From Clostridiales bacterium (GTDB taxonomy: Bacteria > Bacillota > Clostridia > Christensenellales > Aristaeellaceae): a stretch of DNA of 41,837 nt. Shown in pieces: positions 1 through 8,297 of the stretch (positions are counted from its first letter, which is position 1; every line of letters begins with the position of its first letter). Location: assembly GCA_004556155.1 (NCBI GenBank), contig SFIM01000020.1, positions 1 to 41,837 of the forward strand. Direction: 5' to 3'. The notes under the pieces are model-generated. The model ran no database searches, had not been told where the DNA came from, and saw only the letters and a program-made list of their open reading frames with translations. A program made the translations under genes and the position numbers.

Positions 1-1
1 C

Positions 2-529
2 AACTACCTGTACTGCGAAGCGCATGGCATGAAGAAGTATATGAAGTTCACCATGTTCGACAAGGAAAGCAAAGACAGGAAATACCGGGAGAATCCGTAT
101 CGGGCAGAGAACTTCCCAATTGATCCGGACGGCGTCATGCACTGTCCTAACGGAAAGGCATTCCATTTCCGTTATCGAAAGAACGTAAAGGGAAACAAAT
201 ACGGACGGCAGGAGGAAGTATTTGAATGCGAGGATTGCAGCGGCTGCCCCTATGCATCCGAATGCAAAAAGACGCCGCAGAACCGAACGGTGCGAATCAA
301 CCGGGAGCTGACCGCGATGCACCGGGAGGTGCTGGATAATCTGAACAGTGTCCATGGCGCACTGCTGAGAATGAACCGTTCGATTCAGGCAGAAGGTACA
401 TTTGGCGTTATGAAATACGACCGAAGGTACAGGCGAATCGTGCGCAGAGGGCTCAATTCCGTCAGATTGGAGGTTTTTCTCGTTTCTATCGGTCACAATC
501 TCTACAAGCGTTGCCTGAATGCTCCTTAG
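2..529 (+). CDS. IS1182-type transposase, C-terminal part (gene cut by window edge)
   Basis: The reading frame is open from the first bases of the window, so the 5' part of the gene lies outside; the ATG at 29 is only an internal methionine. Visible is the C-terminal end of a DDE transposase of the DDE_Tnp_1_6 / IS1182 type. It has a cysteine-rich knuckle (CEDCSGCPYASECKK) followed by the motif QAEGTFGVMKYDRRYRRIVR, which in this family carries the last acidic residue of the DDE triad. The frame ends with a normal stop (TAG, 527-529) in an intact-looking C-terminus (GHNLYKR). Whether the element is complete and mobile cannot be judged from here. Confidence 0.85.
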   Translation, partial: NYLYCEAHGMKKYMKFTMFDKESKDRKYRENPYRAENFPIDPDGVMHCPNGKAFHFRYRKNVKGNKYGRQEEVFECEDCSGCPYASECKKTPQNRTVRINRELTAMHREVLDNLNSVHGALLRMNRSIQAEGTFGVMKYDRRYRRIVRRGLNSVRLEVFLVSIGHNLYKRCLNAP

Positions 530-645
530 ACGCTTTCTCTGGGGGTATGGGGGATTTATACTCTTTTCATTGTTTTACTTGACATAAATTGCTATGGGGG
601 CTGTGGAAGAACTTTTCGTTCTTTCACAGCCCCTTGCTATGCGCG
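530..645. other. Intergenic region after the transposase
   Basis: Contains the presumed right flank of the insertion element and a strong hairpin (listed separately). No gene was found; a short plus-strand frame over 589-798 is the shadow of the esterase gene. I could not recognise the terminal inverted repeat because the left end of the element is not in the window. Confidence 0.4.
597..633. terminator. Hairpin, probable terminator of the esterase gene
   Basis: GGGGCTGTGGAAGAAC (597-612) pairs with GTTCTTTCACAGCCCC (618-633) around a 5-nt loop, a 16-bp stem with one G-T pair. It sits 12 bases beyond the stop codon of the minus-strand esterase. The U-tract is poor in both directions, so it may work as an RNA-stabilising stem rather than a sharp terminator. 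Confidence 0.6.
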
Positions 646-1407
646 TTATTCAGCTTTTTCTTCCCTGGGCAGCACGCTGATCAACCCGCGCGGAATGGCT
701 GCATCCCAGAAAACCCAGTCGTGCACGCCGGGCCATTCCTCATATTCCACATGATCAAAGGTTTGCTGCAGCGCGGCAGCCATTTCTACGCTTTCTGAAT
801 AGAGAAAATCCTCCGTGCCGCAGGCCACATAGAAGCGCGGCGACGCGGCGGGCTTTTGAATGCGTGCCAGCAGGGCGTACAGGTCGTTTTCTGGCTTAAC
901 GGTCAGATCTTCGCCCAGAATAGCCTGCCATTCGCGGATTTGCCCAGGGTCGTTTTCAATCAGCTTGAGCTTGTTCTGCACGCTGCACCGCGCGGACAGA
1001 GAAATGCAGCCCGCATAGCGCTCTGGATAGGTCAGCGCGCACTTGAGCGCGCCGTAGCCGCCCATGGACAGTCCGCCCACATACAGATGCGCAGGATCCA
1101 CCGGCACGCGCAGCGTGTTTGCAGCCAGGCGCGGCAGCTCATCGGTGATAAAGGTGAAATACGGCAGACCGTACACCATGTCCGTGTACCAGCTGCGCTG
1201 CACCTCGGGCATGATGACGGCCAGATTGTGCTTTTGCGCATAGCGCTCAATGCTGGTGCGGCGGTTCCAGGTGTCGCATGCCCCGCTGAGACCGTGTAAA
1301 AGAATCAGCGTATTTTGCGGCTGCGCCGGGTATTCAGGCAGCACCACAAAGGCATGGGTGGCCATGCGCAGCGATGGGGAATGAAAAGTCCAGGATAAAC
1401 AAGCCAT
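646..1407 (-). CDS. Alpha/beta-hydrolase, EstA-like (tributyrin) esterase
   Basis: A 253-residue cytoplasmic serine hydrolase of the esterase D / EstA type, a family that hydrolyses short-chain acyl esters, including acetyl groups on sugars. The oxyanion HG (LLHGLSG, 36-42) precedes the nucleophile elbow GLSMGG with Ser114; Asp200 (CGTEDF) and His229 (GVHDW) complete a catalytic triad in the usual order and spacing. No signal peptide is visible. The ATG at 1407 is preceded by GGGAG (1421-1417) at good spacing. It lies downstream of the liv operon on the same strand but is separated from it by a strong terminator, so it is probably a separate transcript. The true substrate is unknown. Confidence 0.85.
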   Translation of the reverse strand: MACLSWTFHSPSLRMATHAFVVLPEYPAQPQNTLILLHGLSGACDTWNRRTSIERYAQKHNLAVIMPEVQRSWYTDMVYGLPYFTFITDELPRLAANTLRVPVDPAHLYVGGLSMGGYGALKCALTYPERYAGCISLSARCSVQNKLKLIENDPGQIREWQAILGEDLTVKPENDLYALLARIQKPAASPRFYVACGTEDFLYSESVEMAAALQQTFDHVEYEEWPGVHDWVFWDAAIPRGLISVLPREEKAE

Positions 1408-1524
1408 GTAGAAATGCTCCCTTCTGTGTGCAAAGATCAGTGGGTGTTAGTTTCGGCGTGCGCCGGCAAAAATCCTGCAATAGAAGCATAAGATTCTATA
1501 TGTTTGACATAGGCCATATAAAAA

Positions 1525-1554
1525 AACCCGGCTGGATACGTTTTCAGCCGGGTT
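1525..1554 (-). terminator. Intrinsic terminator of the liv operon
   Basis: AACCCGGCTG (1525-1534) and CAGCCGGGTT (1545-1554) form a perfect 10-bp stem. Read on the minus strand it is followed by a run of seven T. It lies 10 bases after the livF stop codon. The rest of 1408-1524 shows no gene. Confidence 0.88.
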
Positions 1555-1563
1555 AAGTATTGT

Positions 1564-2268
1564 TTAATTGCCCAGGTAGGCGCGGCGCACATCATCGTCC
1601 GAGAGGAGCGCGTCAGCGTCGCCCTCCTTGATGATTTTGCCGGTTTCCAGCACATAGGCGCGGTTGGCGATGGAGAGGGCCATATGGGCGTTCTGCTCCA
1701 CCAGCAGCACGGTGGTGCCGGATTTGTTGATCTCCTGGATGATGCTGAAGATTTCCTGCACCAGGATGGGGGACAGGCCCATGGAAGGCTCATCCATCAT
1801 CAGCAGCTTTGGATGGCTCATCAGCGCGCGACCCATGGCCAGCATCTGCTGCTCGCCGCCGGACAGGGTGCCGGCATACTGCTTCATGCGCTCCTTCAGG
1901 CGGGGAAAATGCGCGAACACCATGTCAAGATCCTGCTGCGTTTCGGTGCGGCTGCGGCGGGTATAAGCGCCCATTTCCAGGTTTTCCATCACCGTCATGG
2001 TGGCGAATACGCGGCGGCCTTCAGGCACCTGGGTTAGCCCCATAGAGATCAGACGGTGCGCCGGAATGTGGGACAGATCCTTGCCGTCGAAGGTGATTGC
2101 GCCGCTGCGGCGAGGAATCAGCGCGGAAATGGATTGCAGGATGGAGGTTTTGCCTGCGCCGTTTGCACCGATCAGCGTGACGATTTCGCCGGTGTTCACA
2201 TGGAAGGAGATGTCATGCAGGGCATGGATGGCGCCGTAGTATACGTTCAGGTTTTCTACGCTCAGCAT
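1564..2268 (-). CDS. livF: Branched-chain amino acid ABC transporter, ATP-binding protein LivF
   Basis: A 234-residue ABC ATPase of the LivF type, which powers high-affinity uptake of leucine, isoleucine and valine together with LivG. Walker A GANGAGKT is at 34-41, the signature LSGGEQQ at 135-141, and Walker B LLMMDE at 155-160 followed by the LivF-typical PSMGLSP. Length is normal for the family. GGAGGG (2283-2278) precedes the ATG. The gene starts 3 bases after the stop of the fused livM-livG gene, so the two are co-transcribed and probably translationally coupled; it is the last gene of the liv operon and is followed by a terminator at 1525-1554. Confidence 0.93.
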   Translation of the reverse strand: MLSVENLNVYYGAIHALHDISFHVNTGEIVTLIGANGAGKTSILQSISALIPRRSGAITFDGKDLSHIPAHRLISMGLTQVPEGRRVFATMTVMENLEMGAYTRRSRTETQQDLDMVFAHFPRLKERMKQYAGTLSGGEQQMLAMGRALMSHPKLLMMDEPSMGLSPILVQEIFSIIQEINKSGTTVLLVEQNAHMALSIANRAYVLETGKIIKEGDADALLSDDDVRRAYLGN

Positions 2269-2271
2269 GGC

Positions 2272-4146
2272 TTAACCCTCCTTTTCTTCCTGGGCAGCGG
2301 AGCCCAGATAGGCGGCGATAACCTCCGCATTGTGGCTTACCTGATCGGGCGTGCCCTCGGCAATGATGCGGCCATAGTTGAGCACATAGATGCGCTCGCA
2401 GATGCCCATGACCAGCTTCATATCGTGCTCAATCAGCAGGATGGCCACGGAGAAGCGGTCGCGGATGATGCGGATGGCCTGCATCAGCTCTTCGGTTTCC
2501 TTGGGGTTCATGCCCGCGGCGGGCTCGTCCAGCAGCAGCACCTTGGGATTGCTGGCCAGGGCACGGCAGATTTCCAGCTTGCGCTGCTGACCATAGGGCA
2601 GGCTGTCGGCGGGCACATCGGCCACATCTTCCATATCAAACACGCTCAGCAGTTCGCGGGCGCGGATATCGATGCCGCGTTCCTCGCGGGCATACCGCGG
2701 GGCGCGCACGATGCCCTCCATCGCGGTATAATGCATGCGGGTCTGGAAGGCCACCTTGATGTTCTCAATGACCGTCATGGACTTGAACAGGCGGATATTC
2801 TGGAAGGTGCGGGCGATGCCGTTGGCCGTAATATAGTGCGTGGAATGGCCCACGATGGACTTGCCCAGCAGGATGATATCGCCCGCAGTGGGCTGATATA
2901 CGCCGGTCAGCATGTTGAAAATCGTGGTTTTGCCTGCGCCGTTGGGGCCGATCAGGCCTACGATTTCGTTGTCCATCAGGTGAAGATTGACGTTCTCGGC
3001 TACCTGCAGGCCGCCGAAGTGAATGCCCAACCCCTTGGCTTCAAGCACCGGCAGGTCAAAGTTGACATAGTCGTACTTGGGCACCTCGGGCATGGTGACT
3101 TCCTTCTTCTTGCGCTGGGGGAGATGCTTGGCAATCGCTTGCCAGGCTTTTCTTACATACCTGGCGCAGAATTCCCATACGCGCAGCAGAGAAAATTCCG
3201 CCGTGCCCAGCAGGCCCTTGGGACGGAAGATCATCATCAGGATCAGCACCAGGGAGTAGATCAGCATCCGCGGGTCGGCAATCTTGAAGGGCAGCGCCTT
3301 GTTGAGCAGGCTGGTCAGATCGCGCAGGTATTCAGGCAGCAGCGATAGCACCGTAGCCGAAAGAATAGAGCCGGTGATGGAGCCCATGCCGCCCAGCACC
3401 ACCATGACCAGGTAGTCGATGGACTTGTTGTAGTCAAAGGTGGCTGCGCTGATGCTGCCCTGCTGATGGGCGTACAGCGCGCCGGCAACGCCGGCAAAGA
3501 AGGCAGCCAGGGTGAAGGCGAATACCTTGTAGCGGAACACCGCGATACCCGTGGACTCGGCGGCGATGGCGTTTTCACGGATAGAGATAATAGCGCGGCC
3601 ATGGCGGGAGCGACCCAGGGTGAACATGGCGGCGATGATCAGCACCATGATGATGTAGACATAGTTAAAGTTGGTCAGCTTGGGGATGCCGGACAGACCC
3701 TTGGCCGCGCCGGTAATGGGCAGGTTGGTGATGATTACGCGAATGATCTCGCCAAAGCCTAAGGTGATAATGGCCAGGTAGTCGCCCTTCAAACGCAGGG
3801 CGGGAATGCCGATAACCAGGCCGAAAACGGCGGCAATCAGGCCGCCCACGATCAACGCGATGGGGAAGGAGATAGCCGTGCTGACCGCCCAGGACTTGGT
3901 GATGACTGCGCTGGCAAACGCGCCTACCGCCATAAAGCCTGCGTGGCCCAGCGCCAATTCGCCCAGCATGCCGGTGGTCAGATTCAGGCTGACGGCCATG
4001 ATGATATTGATGCAGATGCTAAAGAGAATGTTGCGGTAATAGCGGTTGAGCGCGCCGGAGTTGATCAGCAGCGTGAAGGTGAAATAAATGGCGACGACTG
4101 CGATGAGGTTGAGCAGGCACGCGCGAAAACGTCTGTCAAATTTCAT
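2272..4146 (-). CDS. Fused LivM permease and LivG ATPase of a branched-chain amino acid importer
   Basis: A 624-residue protein joining two subunits that are normally separate. Residues 1 to about 317 are a LivM-type permease: several hydrophobic segments, the SLNLTTGMLGELALGHAGF motif and an ending in MMIFRPKGLLG. A basic linker (about 318-366, with QRKKKE) leads to a LivG-type ATPase with Walker A GPNGAGKT at 400-407, signature LPYGQQRKLEI near 516 and Walker B VLLLDEPAAGMNP near 536. There is no stop or frameshift between the halves. A GTG at 4155 would extend the protein by three residues, but AAGGTG at 4159-4154 spaces best to the ATG at 4146. The gene overlaps or abuts livH upstream and livF downstream. 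Confidence 0.9.
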   Translation of the reverse strand: MKFDRRFRACLLNLIAVVAIYFTFTLLINSGALNRYYRNILFSICINIIMAVSLNLTTGMLGELALGHAGFMAVGAFASAVITKSWAVSTAISFPIALIVGGLIAAVFGLVIGIPALRLKGDYLAIITLGFGEIIRVIITNLPITGAAKGLSGIPKLTNFNYVYIIMVLIIAAMFTLGRSRHGRAIISIRENAIAAESTGIAVFRYKVFAFTLAAFFAGVAGALYAHQQGSISAATFDYNKSIDYLVMVVLGGMGSITGSILSATVLSLLPEYLRDLTSLLNKALPFKIADPRMLIYSLVLILMMIFRPKGLLGTAEFSLLRVWEFCARYVRKAWQAIAKHLPQRKKKEVTMPEVPKYDYVNFDLPVLEAKGLGIHFGGLQVAENVNLHLMDNEIVGLIGPNGAGKTTIFNMLTGVYQPTAGDIILLGKSIVGHSTHYITANGIARTFQNIRLFKSMTVIENIKVAFQTRMHYTAMEGIVRAPRYAREERGIDIRARELLSVFDMEDVADVPADSLPYGQQRKLEICRALASNPKVLLLDEPAAGMNPKETEELMQAIRIIRDRFSVAILLIEHDMKLVMGICERIYVLNYGRIIAEGTPDQVSHNAEVIAAYLGSAAQEEKEG

Positions 4147-4156
4147 AGGCCGCACC

Positions 4157-5044
4157 TTACACTTTCTCGCTGGCGCGCTTGCCCAGCAGACCCGTGGGCT
4201 TCACCAGCAGCATGATGATCAGAATGCCGTATACCACAGCGTCCGACATCTGAGAGGAAATATAGCTCTTGGTCAGGCTTTCGGCAATGCCCATCACAAA
4301 GCCGCCGATCATGGCGCCGGGCAGGATGCCGATGCCGCCGAATACCGCCGCAATAAAGGCTTTCAGGCCCGGCAGCGAGCCCATCGTGGGGGATACCAGC
4401 GGGTAAGCCATGCAGTAAAGCACCGCGCCGATGGCAGCCAGCGCGCTGCCGATGGCAAAGGTGATGGAAATGGTGTTGTTCACGTTAATGCCCATCAGCT
4501 GGGACGCACCCATATCCTCAGATACCGCGCGCATGGCTTTGCCCGTCTTGGTAAAGCGCACAAAGGCGGACAGGCCGAACATCAGCACAATGGAAACGCC
4601 CAGTGTAACCAGCGTAAGCAGGTTTACCGTCAGGCCGCCCAGCGACAGCGAGCGGGTGGAAATGACGGTGGAGGGGTAAGGCTTGGGCGTGGCGGAGAAG
4701 ATCAGCTGCGCCAGGTTTTGCAGGAACATGCTCACGCCGATGGCCGTAATCAGCGCCGAAATGCGCGGCGCGCTGCGCAGAGGCTTGTAGGCCAGGCGCT
4801 CGATTAAAACGCCCAAAACAGCGCAAAAAACCATCGTGATCGGGATGGCCAGGTAGTAGGGCAGGCCGGAGTTGGTAATCAGCAGCAGGCTTACATAGGC
4901 ACCCACCATGATAATATCGCCGTGGGCAAAGTTAATCAGCTTGACAATGCCATATACCATGGTGTAGCCAAGCGCGATCAGCGCGTAAATGCTGCCGATG
5001 TGAAGTCCGTTGATTAGCTGGTTCAGAAACAGCAATCGTATCAC
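4157..5044 (-). CDS. livH: Branched-chain amino acid ABC transporter permease LivH
   Basis: A 295-residue membrane protein of the LivH family, the partner permease of LivM. The N-terminal pattern QLINGLHIGSIYALIALGYTMVYGI and the later LINFAHGDIIMVGAY are characteristic, and the C-terminus ends in the expected LLVKPTGLLG. About eight hydrophobic segments are visible. The start is probably the GTG at 5044, preceded by AAGGCGG; an internal TTG is possible. It follows livK by a 104-base gap that contains a strong hairpin, and it is followed closely by the fused livM-livG gene. Confidence 0.93.
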   Translation of the reverse strand: MIRLLFLNQLINGLHIGSIYALIALGYTMVYGIVKLINFAHGDIIMVGAYVSLLLITNSGLPYYLAIPITMVFCAVLGVLIERLAYKPLRSAPRISALITAIGVSMFLQNLAQLIFSATPKPYPSTVISTRSLSLGGLTVNLLTLVTLGVSIVLMFGLSAFVRFTKTGKAMRAVSEDMGASQLMGINVNNTISITFAIGSALAAIGAVLYCMAYPLVSPTMGSLPGLKAFIAAVFGGIGILPGAMIGGFVMGIAESLTKSYISSQMSDAVVYGILIIMLLVKPTGLLGKRASEKV

Positions 5045-5093
5045 CCGCCTTGTTTATTTTCTTCATTGGAATCAGGGGCTTAATACAGGGATA

Positions 5094-5116
5094 GGGGAAG
5101 GAGTAGCTCCTTCCCC
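5094..5116 (-). other. Hairpin between livK and livH
   Basis: GGGGAAGGAG (5094-5103) and CTCCTTCCCC (5107-5116) form a perfect 10-bp stem with a 3-nt loop. An outer ACAGG/CCTGT pairing (5085-5089 with 5121-5125) can extend it. No U-tract follows on the minus strand. Such stems between a binding-protein gene and its permease genes often protect the upstream message and lower downstream expression; that role is inferred. Confidence 0.6.
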
Positions 5117-5148
5117 ATCGCCTGTCTAAAATCAGGGAGAAAATGTGA

Positions 5149-6288
5149 TTACTCGTTGCCCAGCAGCTCGATGAAGGTCTTGTTGCCGCTCTCGTCAAAG
5201 GTCATGATGAAGGCGCTCTTGATCGGGTCGTTGTGATCGTCGAAGGTGATCGTGCTGGTAACGCCGTCGAAGGTACCGGCCTTGATCTGCTCAACGATCG
5301 CGGCCTTATCGGTGCTGCCTGCGCGCAGGATGGCCTGGCAGATGACCAGCGCAGCGTCATACGCGGTAGCGGAGAAGGACAGGGTAACGTCGGTGCCGTA
5401 CTTGGCTTTGAAGTCAGCCTTGAACTTCTTTACGATCTCGGTTTCGGAGTTAGCGTCAAAGTGATCGCAGTACACAACCTTGGTCAGCAGCTTTTTGTCG
5501 GTCATGAAGTCTACAATGTTGCTGATGCCGTCGCCGCCCAGGAAGGTAACGTCCATACCGATGGAGGCAGCGCGGCTCAGGATCATGGAAGCCTGCTCGC
5601 CGTAGAAGGGCAGGAACACGACTTCAGGATTGGTGGAGGCGATCTTGGTCAGCTGCGCGGAGAAATCCATGTCGGAGAAGCTGCCGCTTTCCTTGGCGGT
5701 TACTTCCATGCCGTTCTTCTTGCACTGCTCTTCAAAGGAATCGGCCAGACCGATGGAGTAGTCGTCATCGTTGCCGTACAGGATGGCTACCTTGGTGTAG
5801 CCCTTGGACTTGGCATAGTTGGCCATGACCACGCCCTGGAAGGGATCCAGGAAGCAGGTGCGGAATACCGTGGGATGATCGGTGGTGATTTCGTAGCTGG
5901 TGGAGGAGGCGGTTACCATGGGGATGCCGTCCTCATTGGCGCACTCGGCGACAACCTTGCAGTTGCTGGACAGTACGTCGCCCAGGAAGGCAACCGCGCC
6001 CTTGGACTCGGTCAGGCGGTAGTATACGTTCTGGGCTTCGGTGTCGTCGCCGCCGTTGTCTTCAAAGATCAGCTCAAAGCGGGTGTCGGAGCCGGAAGCA
6101 GCCAGTTCAGCGTTAATCTGGTCAATATAGAGCTGAGCGCCCTGCTCAACGGAGATGCCGTACTGCGCCGCGCCGCCAGTCAGGGGGCCAGCGCCGCCAA
6201 TGACGATGGTCTCGGCCATAGCAGAGGAGGTAATCAGCAGAACCATCATCACCGCAATAAACATAGAGAGCAAACGAGTTTTCTTCAT
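5149..6288 (-). CDS. livK: Branched-chain amino acid ABC transporter substrate-binding protein LivK
   Basis: A 379-residue exported binding protein of the Leu/Ile/Val (type I periplasmic) family. A signal peptide (MKKTRLLSMFIAVMMVLLI) ends in SSAMA-ET, an SPase I type site; there is no lipobox cysteine. The mature protein begins IVIGGAGPLTGGAAQYG, the standard LivK opening, and keeps the ASSTSYEIT ligand-loop region. The ATG at 6294 is too close to AAGGAGG (6302-6296), so the ATG at 6288 is chosen. First gene of the liv operon, with a promoter at 6370-6342, divergent from araB. The actual ligand could be another amino acid or amide, since the family is broad. Confidence 0.92.
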   Translation of the reverse strand: MKKTRLLSMFIAVMMVLLITSSAMAETIVIGGAGPLTGGAAQYGISVEQGAQLYIDQINAELAASGSDTRFELIFEDNGGDDTEAQNVYYRLTESKGAVAFLGDVLSSNCKVVAECANEDGIPMVTASSTSYEITTDHPTVFRTCFLDPFQGVVMANYAKSKGYTKVAILYGNDDDYSIGLADSFEEQCKKNGMEVTAKESGSFSDMDFSAQLTKIASTNPEVVFLPFYGEQASMILSRAASIGMDVTFLGGDGISNIVDFMTDKKLLTKVVYCDHFDANSETEIVKKFKADFKAKYGTDVTLSFSATAYDAALVICQAILRAGSTDKAAIVEQIKAGTFDGVTSTITFDDHNDPIKSAFIMTFDESGNKTFIELLGNE

Positions 6289-6313
6289 AGTCATAACCTC
6301 CTTAAAGGATCCG

Positions 6314-6325
6314 CCCCATATGGGG
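6314..6325. promoter_or_regulatory. Perfect palindrome in the livK leader
   Basis: CCCCATATGGGG is a perfect 12-bp palindrome located in the livK leader, between its promoter and its ribosome binding site. It could be a protein-binding site or a small RNA stem; there is no direct evidence for either. Confidence 0.35.
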
Positions 6326-6341
6326 GGATAAGATGGACAAT

Positions 6342-6370
6342 ATAATAGTCAAATTCCCATCTTGATGCAA
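6342..6370 (-). promoter_or_regulatory. Sigma-A promoter of the liv operon
   Basis: On the minus strand TTGCAT (6370-6365) and TATTAT (6347-6342) are separated by exactly 17 bases, about 55 bases before the livK start. It diverges from the araB promoter at 6477-6505. Confidence 0.75.
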
Positions 6371-6400
6371 GCCTTTTTTTGTTTATTTATTGTATATATT

Positions 6401-6425
6401 CGCATAGAATCGCATGTATACGCAT
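6401..6425. promoter_or_regulatory. Three CGCAT repeats at 10-bp intervals
   Basis: CGCAT begins at 6401, 6411 and 6421, exactly one helical turn apart, in the divergent region between livK and araB. The third copy (TGTATACGCATAAT, 6416-6429) resembles the LacI-type operator at 9371-9384. It may be a regulator-binding array; the function is inferred. Confidence 0.45.
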
Positions 6426-6476
6426 AATGGCGGCTTTCTTACTGTTTTCTACATGCTGGGTTCGCCGCCTTTTTGC

Positions 6477-6505
6477 TTGCGCTCAAAAGCGGGCTGTGTT
6501 ACAAT
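6477..6505 (+). promoter_or_regulatory. Sigma-A promoter of araB
   Basis: TTGCGC (6477-6482), 17-base spacer, TACAAT (6500-6505), ending about 40 bases before the araB start codon. Confidence 0.75.
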
Positions 6506-6543
6506 GCCGATGGGTCTTAAATCGCAAAGGAGAGCTTGAAAAA

Positions 6544-8220
6544 GTGAGCAGATATACGATTGGTTTGGATTATGGCACGCTGTCCGGCCGCGCGGTGCTG
6601 GCGGACGCGGCAGACGGCCGCGTGCTTGCAACGGCGGTTTATGAATATCCGCACGCGGTGATGGATCGCACCCTACCCTCCGGCGCGACTTTGCCTGCCG
6701 ATTGGGCGCTGCAGCATCCGGCCGATTATGAGCAGGCGCTATTGCATATCATTCCGCAGGTGCTTGCGGAATCGGGCGTAAGGGCGGAGGACGTCATCGG
6801 CGTCGGCGTGGATTTTACCGCCTCTACCGCCATGCCGGTGAATGCTGAAGGCACGCCGCTGTGTTTGCTGCCGCAGTATGAGAACCGGCCACACGCTTAT
6901 GTAAAGCTGTGGAAGCATCACGCCGCCCAGCGCTATGCCAACGAGATGACCCGCATCGCGCGTCAGCGCGGCGAGGGCTGGCTGGACGTGTACGGCGGCA
7001 AGGTATCCAGCGAGTGGTCGCTTCCTAAACTCTGGCAGGTGCTGGATGAAGATCCCGAAATCTATCATGCCATGGACGAGTGGATGGAGGCGGGGGATTA
7101 TCTGGTTTATCTGCTTACGGGTCGCCGCTCCCACAGCGGCAGCATCGCCGGATATAAGGCCTTCTATAATAAAGGAAATAACGCATACCCGCCGCAGGAT
7201 TATTTCGCAGCCCTGGATGAGCGTCTGCGCACGGTGATGCAGGATAAATTCAAAACGCCCGTATCGCCGCTTGGCGCGTGCGCGGGCGGTGTATCGGAGA
7301 CCATGGCGCGCAGGCTGGGACTGATTGCCGACACGCCGGTGGCTGTTGCGCATATTGACGCGCATGTAGGCGCGGCGGCGGTGGGCATTACCCGCCCAGG
7401 GCAAATGCTGGCCATCCTGGGTACTTCCACCTGTCATTTGTGCCTGGGAGAGAAGGAGCGCGCCGTGCCTGGCATCTGCGGCGCGGTGGCGGACGGCATC
7501 CTGCCCGGCAGCTATGGCTATGAAGCCGGGCAAAGCTGCGTAGGCGACGGCTTTGCGTGGTTTACCCATCAGATGGTGCCTGAAAAGTATTATAATGAAG
7601 CGAAATCGCGCGGCATGCATATCCAGCAGTATCTGACCAGCCTTGCCCAGAACCTGCGCCCCGGCGAGAGCGGGCTGATGATGCTGGATTGGTGGAACGG
7701 CAACCGCAGCATCCTGACCGATTACGATTTGCAGGGGCTCATGCTGGGCATGACGCTGCAAACCCGCCCGGAGGAGATCTATCGCGCGATGATCGAGGCC
7801 ACGGCATTTGGCACGCGCATGATCGTGGACAACTTCCGCGCGCATGGCGTGGCGGTGGAGGACTTCTTTGCGACCGGCGGTATCAGCCGTAAAAACGCTA
7901 TGGCGATGCAAATTTATGCAGATGTGCTGCATATGCCCGTGCGCGTGGCCGATACCGATCAGGGCCCGGCGCTGGGCAGCGCTATCTTCGCTGCGGCGGC
8001 TGCCGGCAGCGCGCGCGGTGCCTATGATACGGTGGCGCAGGCGGCGGCGCATATGGCCAGCGCACGCTATACCGTCTATCAGCCGGATGCAAGCAGCGCG
8101 GAGATTTACGATCAGCTGTACGCGGAATACGCCCGCCTGCACGATTACTTTGGCCGTGGGGAAAACGATGTGATGAAGCGGCTCAAGCGCATCCGCGAGG
8201 GCGCGCTGAAGCAGCATTGA
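6544..8220 (+). CDS. araB: L-ribulokinase AraB (FGGY kinase)
   Basis: A 558-residue FGGY-family kinase; AraB phosphorylates L-ribulose to L-ribulose 5-phosphate in arabinose catabolism. The opening SRYTIGLDYGTLSGRAVL is the ribulokinase phosphate-1 motif. Also present are DFTASTAMPV, a substrate loop with GYKAFYNK, the phosphate-2 motif ILGTSTCHL and the C-terminal ATGGISRKNAMAMQIYADVL. Length matches the family (about 560). The open frame extends to 6379, but the GTG at 6544, nine bases after AAAGGAGAG (6526-6534), gives the family N-terminus and lies downstream of the promoter. No araA or araD gene is in the window, so its pathway partners are elsewhere. Confidence 0.92.
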   Translation: MSRYTIGLDYGTLSGRAVLADAADGRVLATAVYEYPHAVMDRTLPSGATLPADWALQHPADYEQALLHIIPQVLAESGVRAEDVIGVGVDFTASTAMPVNAEGTPLCLLPQYENRPHAYVKLWKHHAAQRYANEMTRIARQRGEGWLDVYGGKVSSEWSLPKLWQVLDEDPEIYHAMDEWMEAGDYLVYLLTGRRSHSGSIAGYKAFYNKGNNAYPPQDYFAALDERLRTVMQDKFKTPVSPLGACAGGVSETMARRLGLIADTPVAVAHIDAHVGAAAVGITRPGQMLAILGTSTCHLCLGEKERAVPGICGAVADGILPGSYGYEAGQSCVGDGFAWFTHQMVPEKYYNEAKSRGMHIQQYLTSLAQNLRPGESGLMMLDWWNGNRSILTDYDLQGLMLGMTLQTRPEEIYRAMIEATAFGTRMIVDNFRAHGVAVEDFFATGGISRKNAMAMQIYADVLHMPVRVADTDQGPALGSAIFAAAAAGSARGAYDTVAQAAAHMASARYTVYQPDASSAEIYDQLYAEYARLHDYFGRGENDVMKRLKRIREGALKQH

Positions 8221-8225
8221 AGCAG

Positions 8226-8261
8226 CGGGGGCTTCGGCATGGGCTGAAACCCCCGTGTTTT
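8226..8261 (+). terminator. Hairpin after araB, probable weak terminator
   Basis: CGGGGG (8226-8231) pairs with CCCCCG (8250-8255), and an inner TTCGGC pairs with GCTGAA around ATGG; TGTTTT follows. It would reduce read-through from araB into the regulator gene. Confidence 0.6.
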
Positions 8262-8267
8262 GAGATT

Positions 8268-8281
8268 GTTACGCGCATAAC
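8268..8281. promoter_or_regulatory. Operator-like palindrome before the LacI gene
   Basis: GTTACGCGCATAAC differs by one base from the perfect palindrome GTTATGCGCATAAC at 9371-9384 that lies on the other side of the regulator gene. It touches the ribosome binding site of the regulator, suggesting autoregulation. Confidence 0.6.
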
Positions 8282-8297
8282 AAAGGAGGCTTTGGAC

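Noticed and set aside
6379..6543. Extended N-terminus of ribulokinase
   Set aside because: It would overlap the promoter and the CGCAT repeats; the GTG at 6544 with AAAGGAGAG gives the family start.
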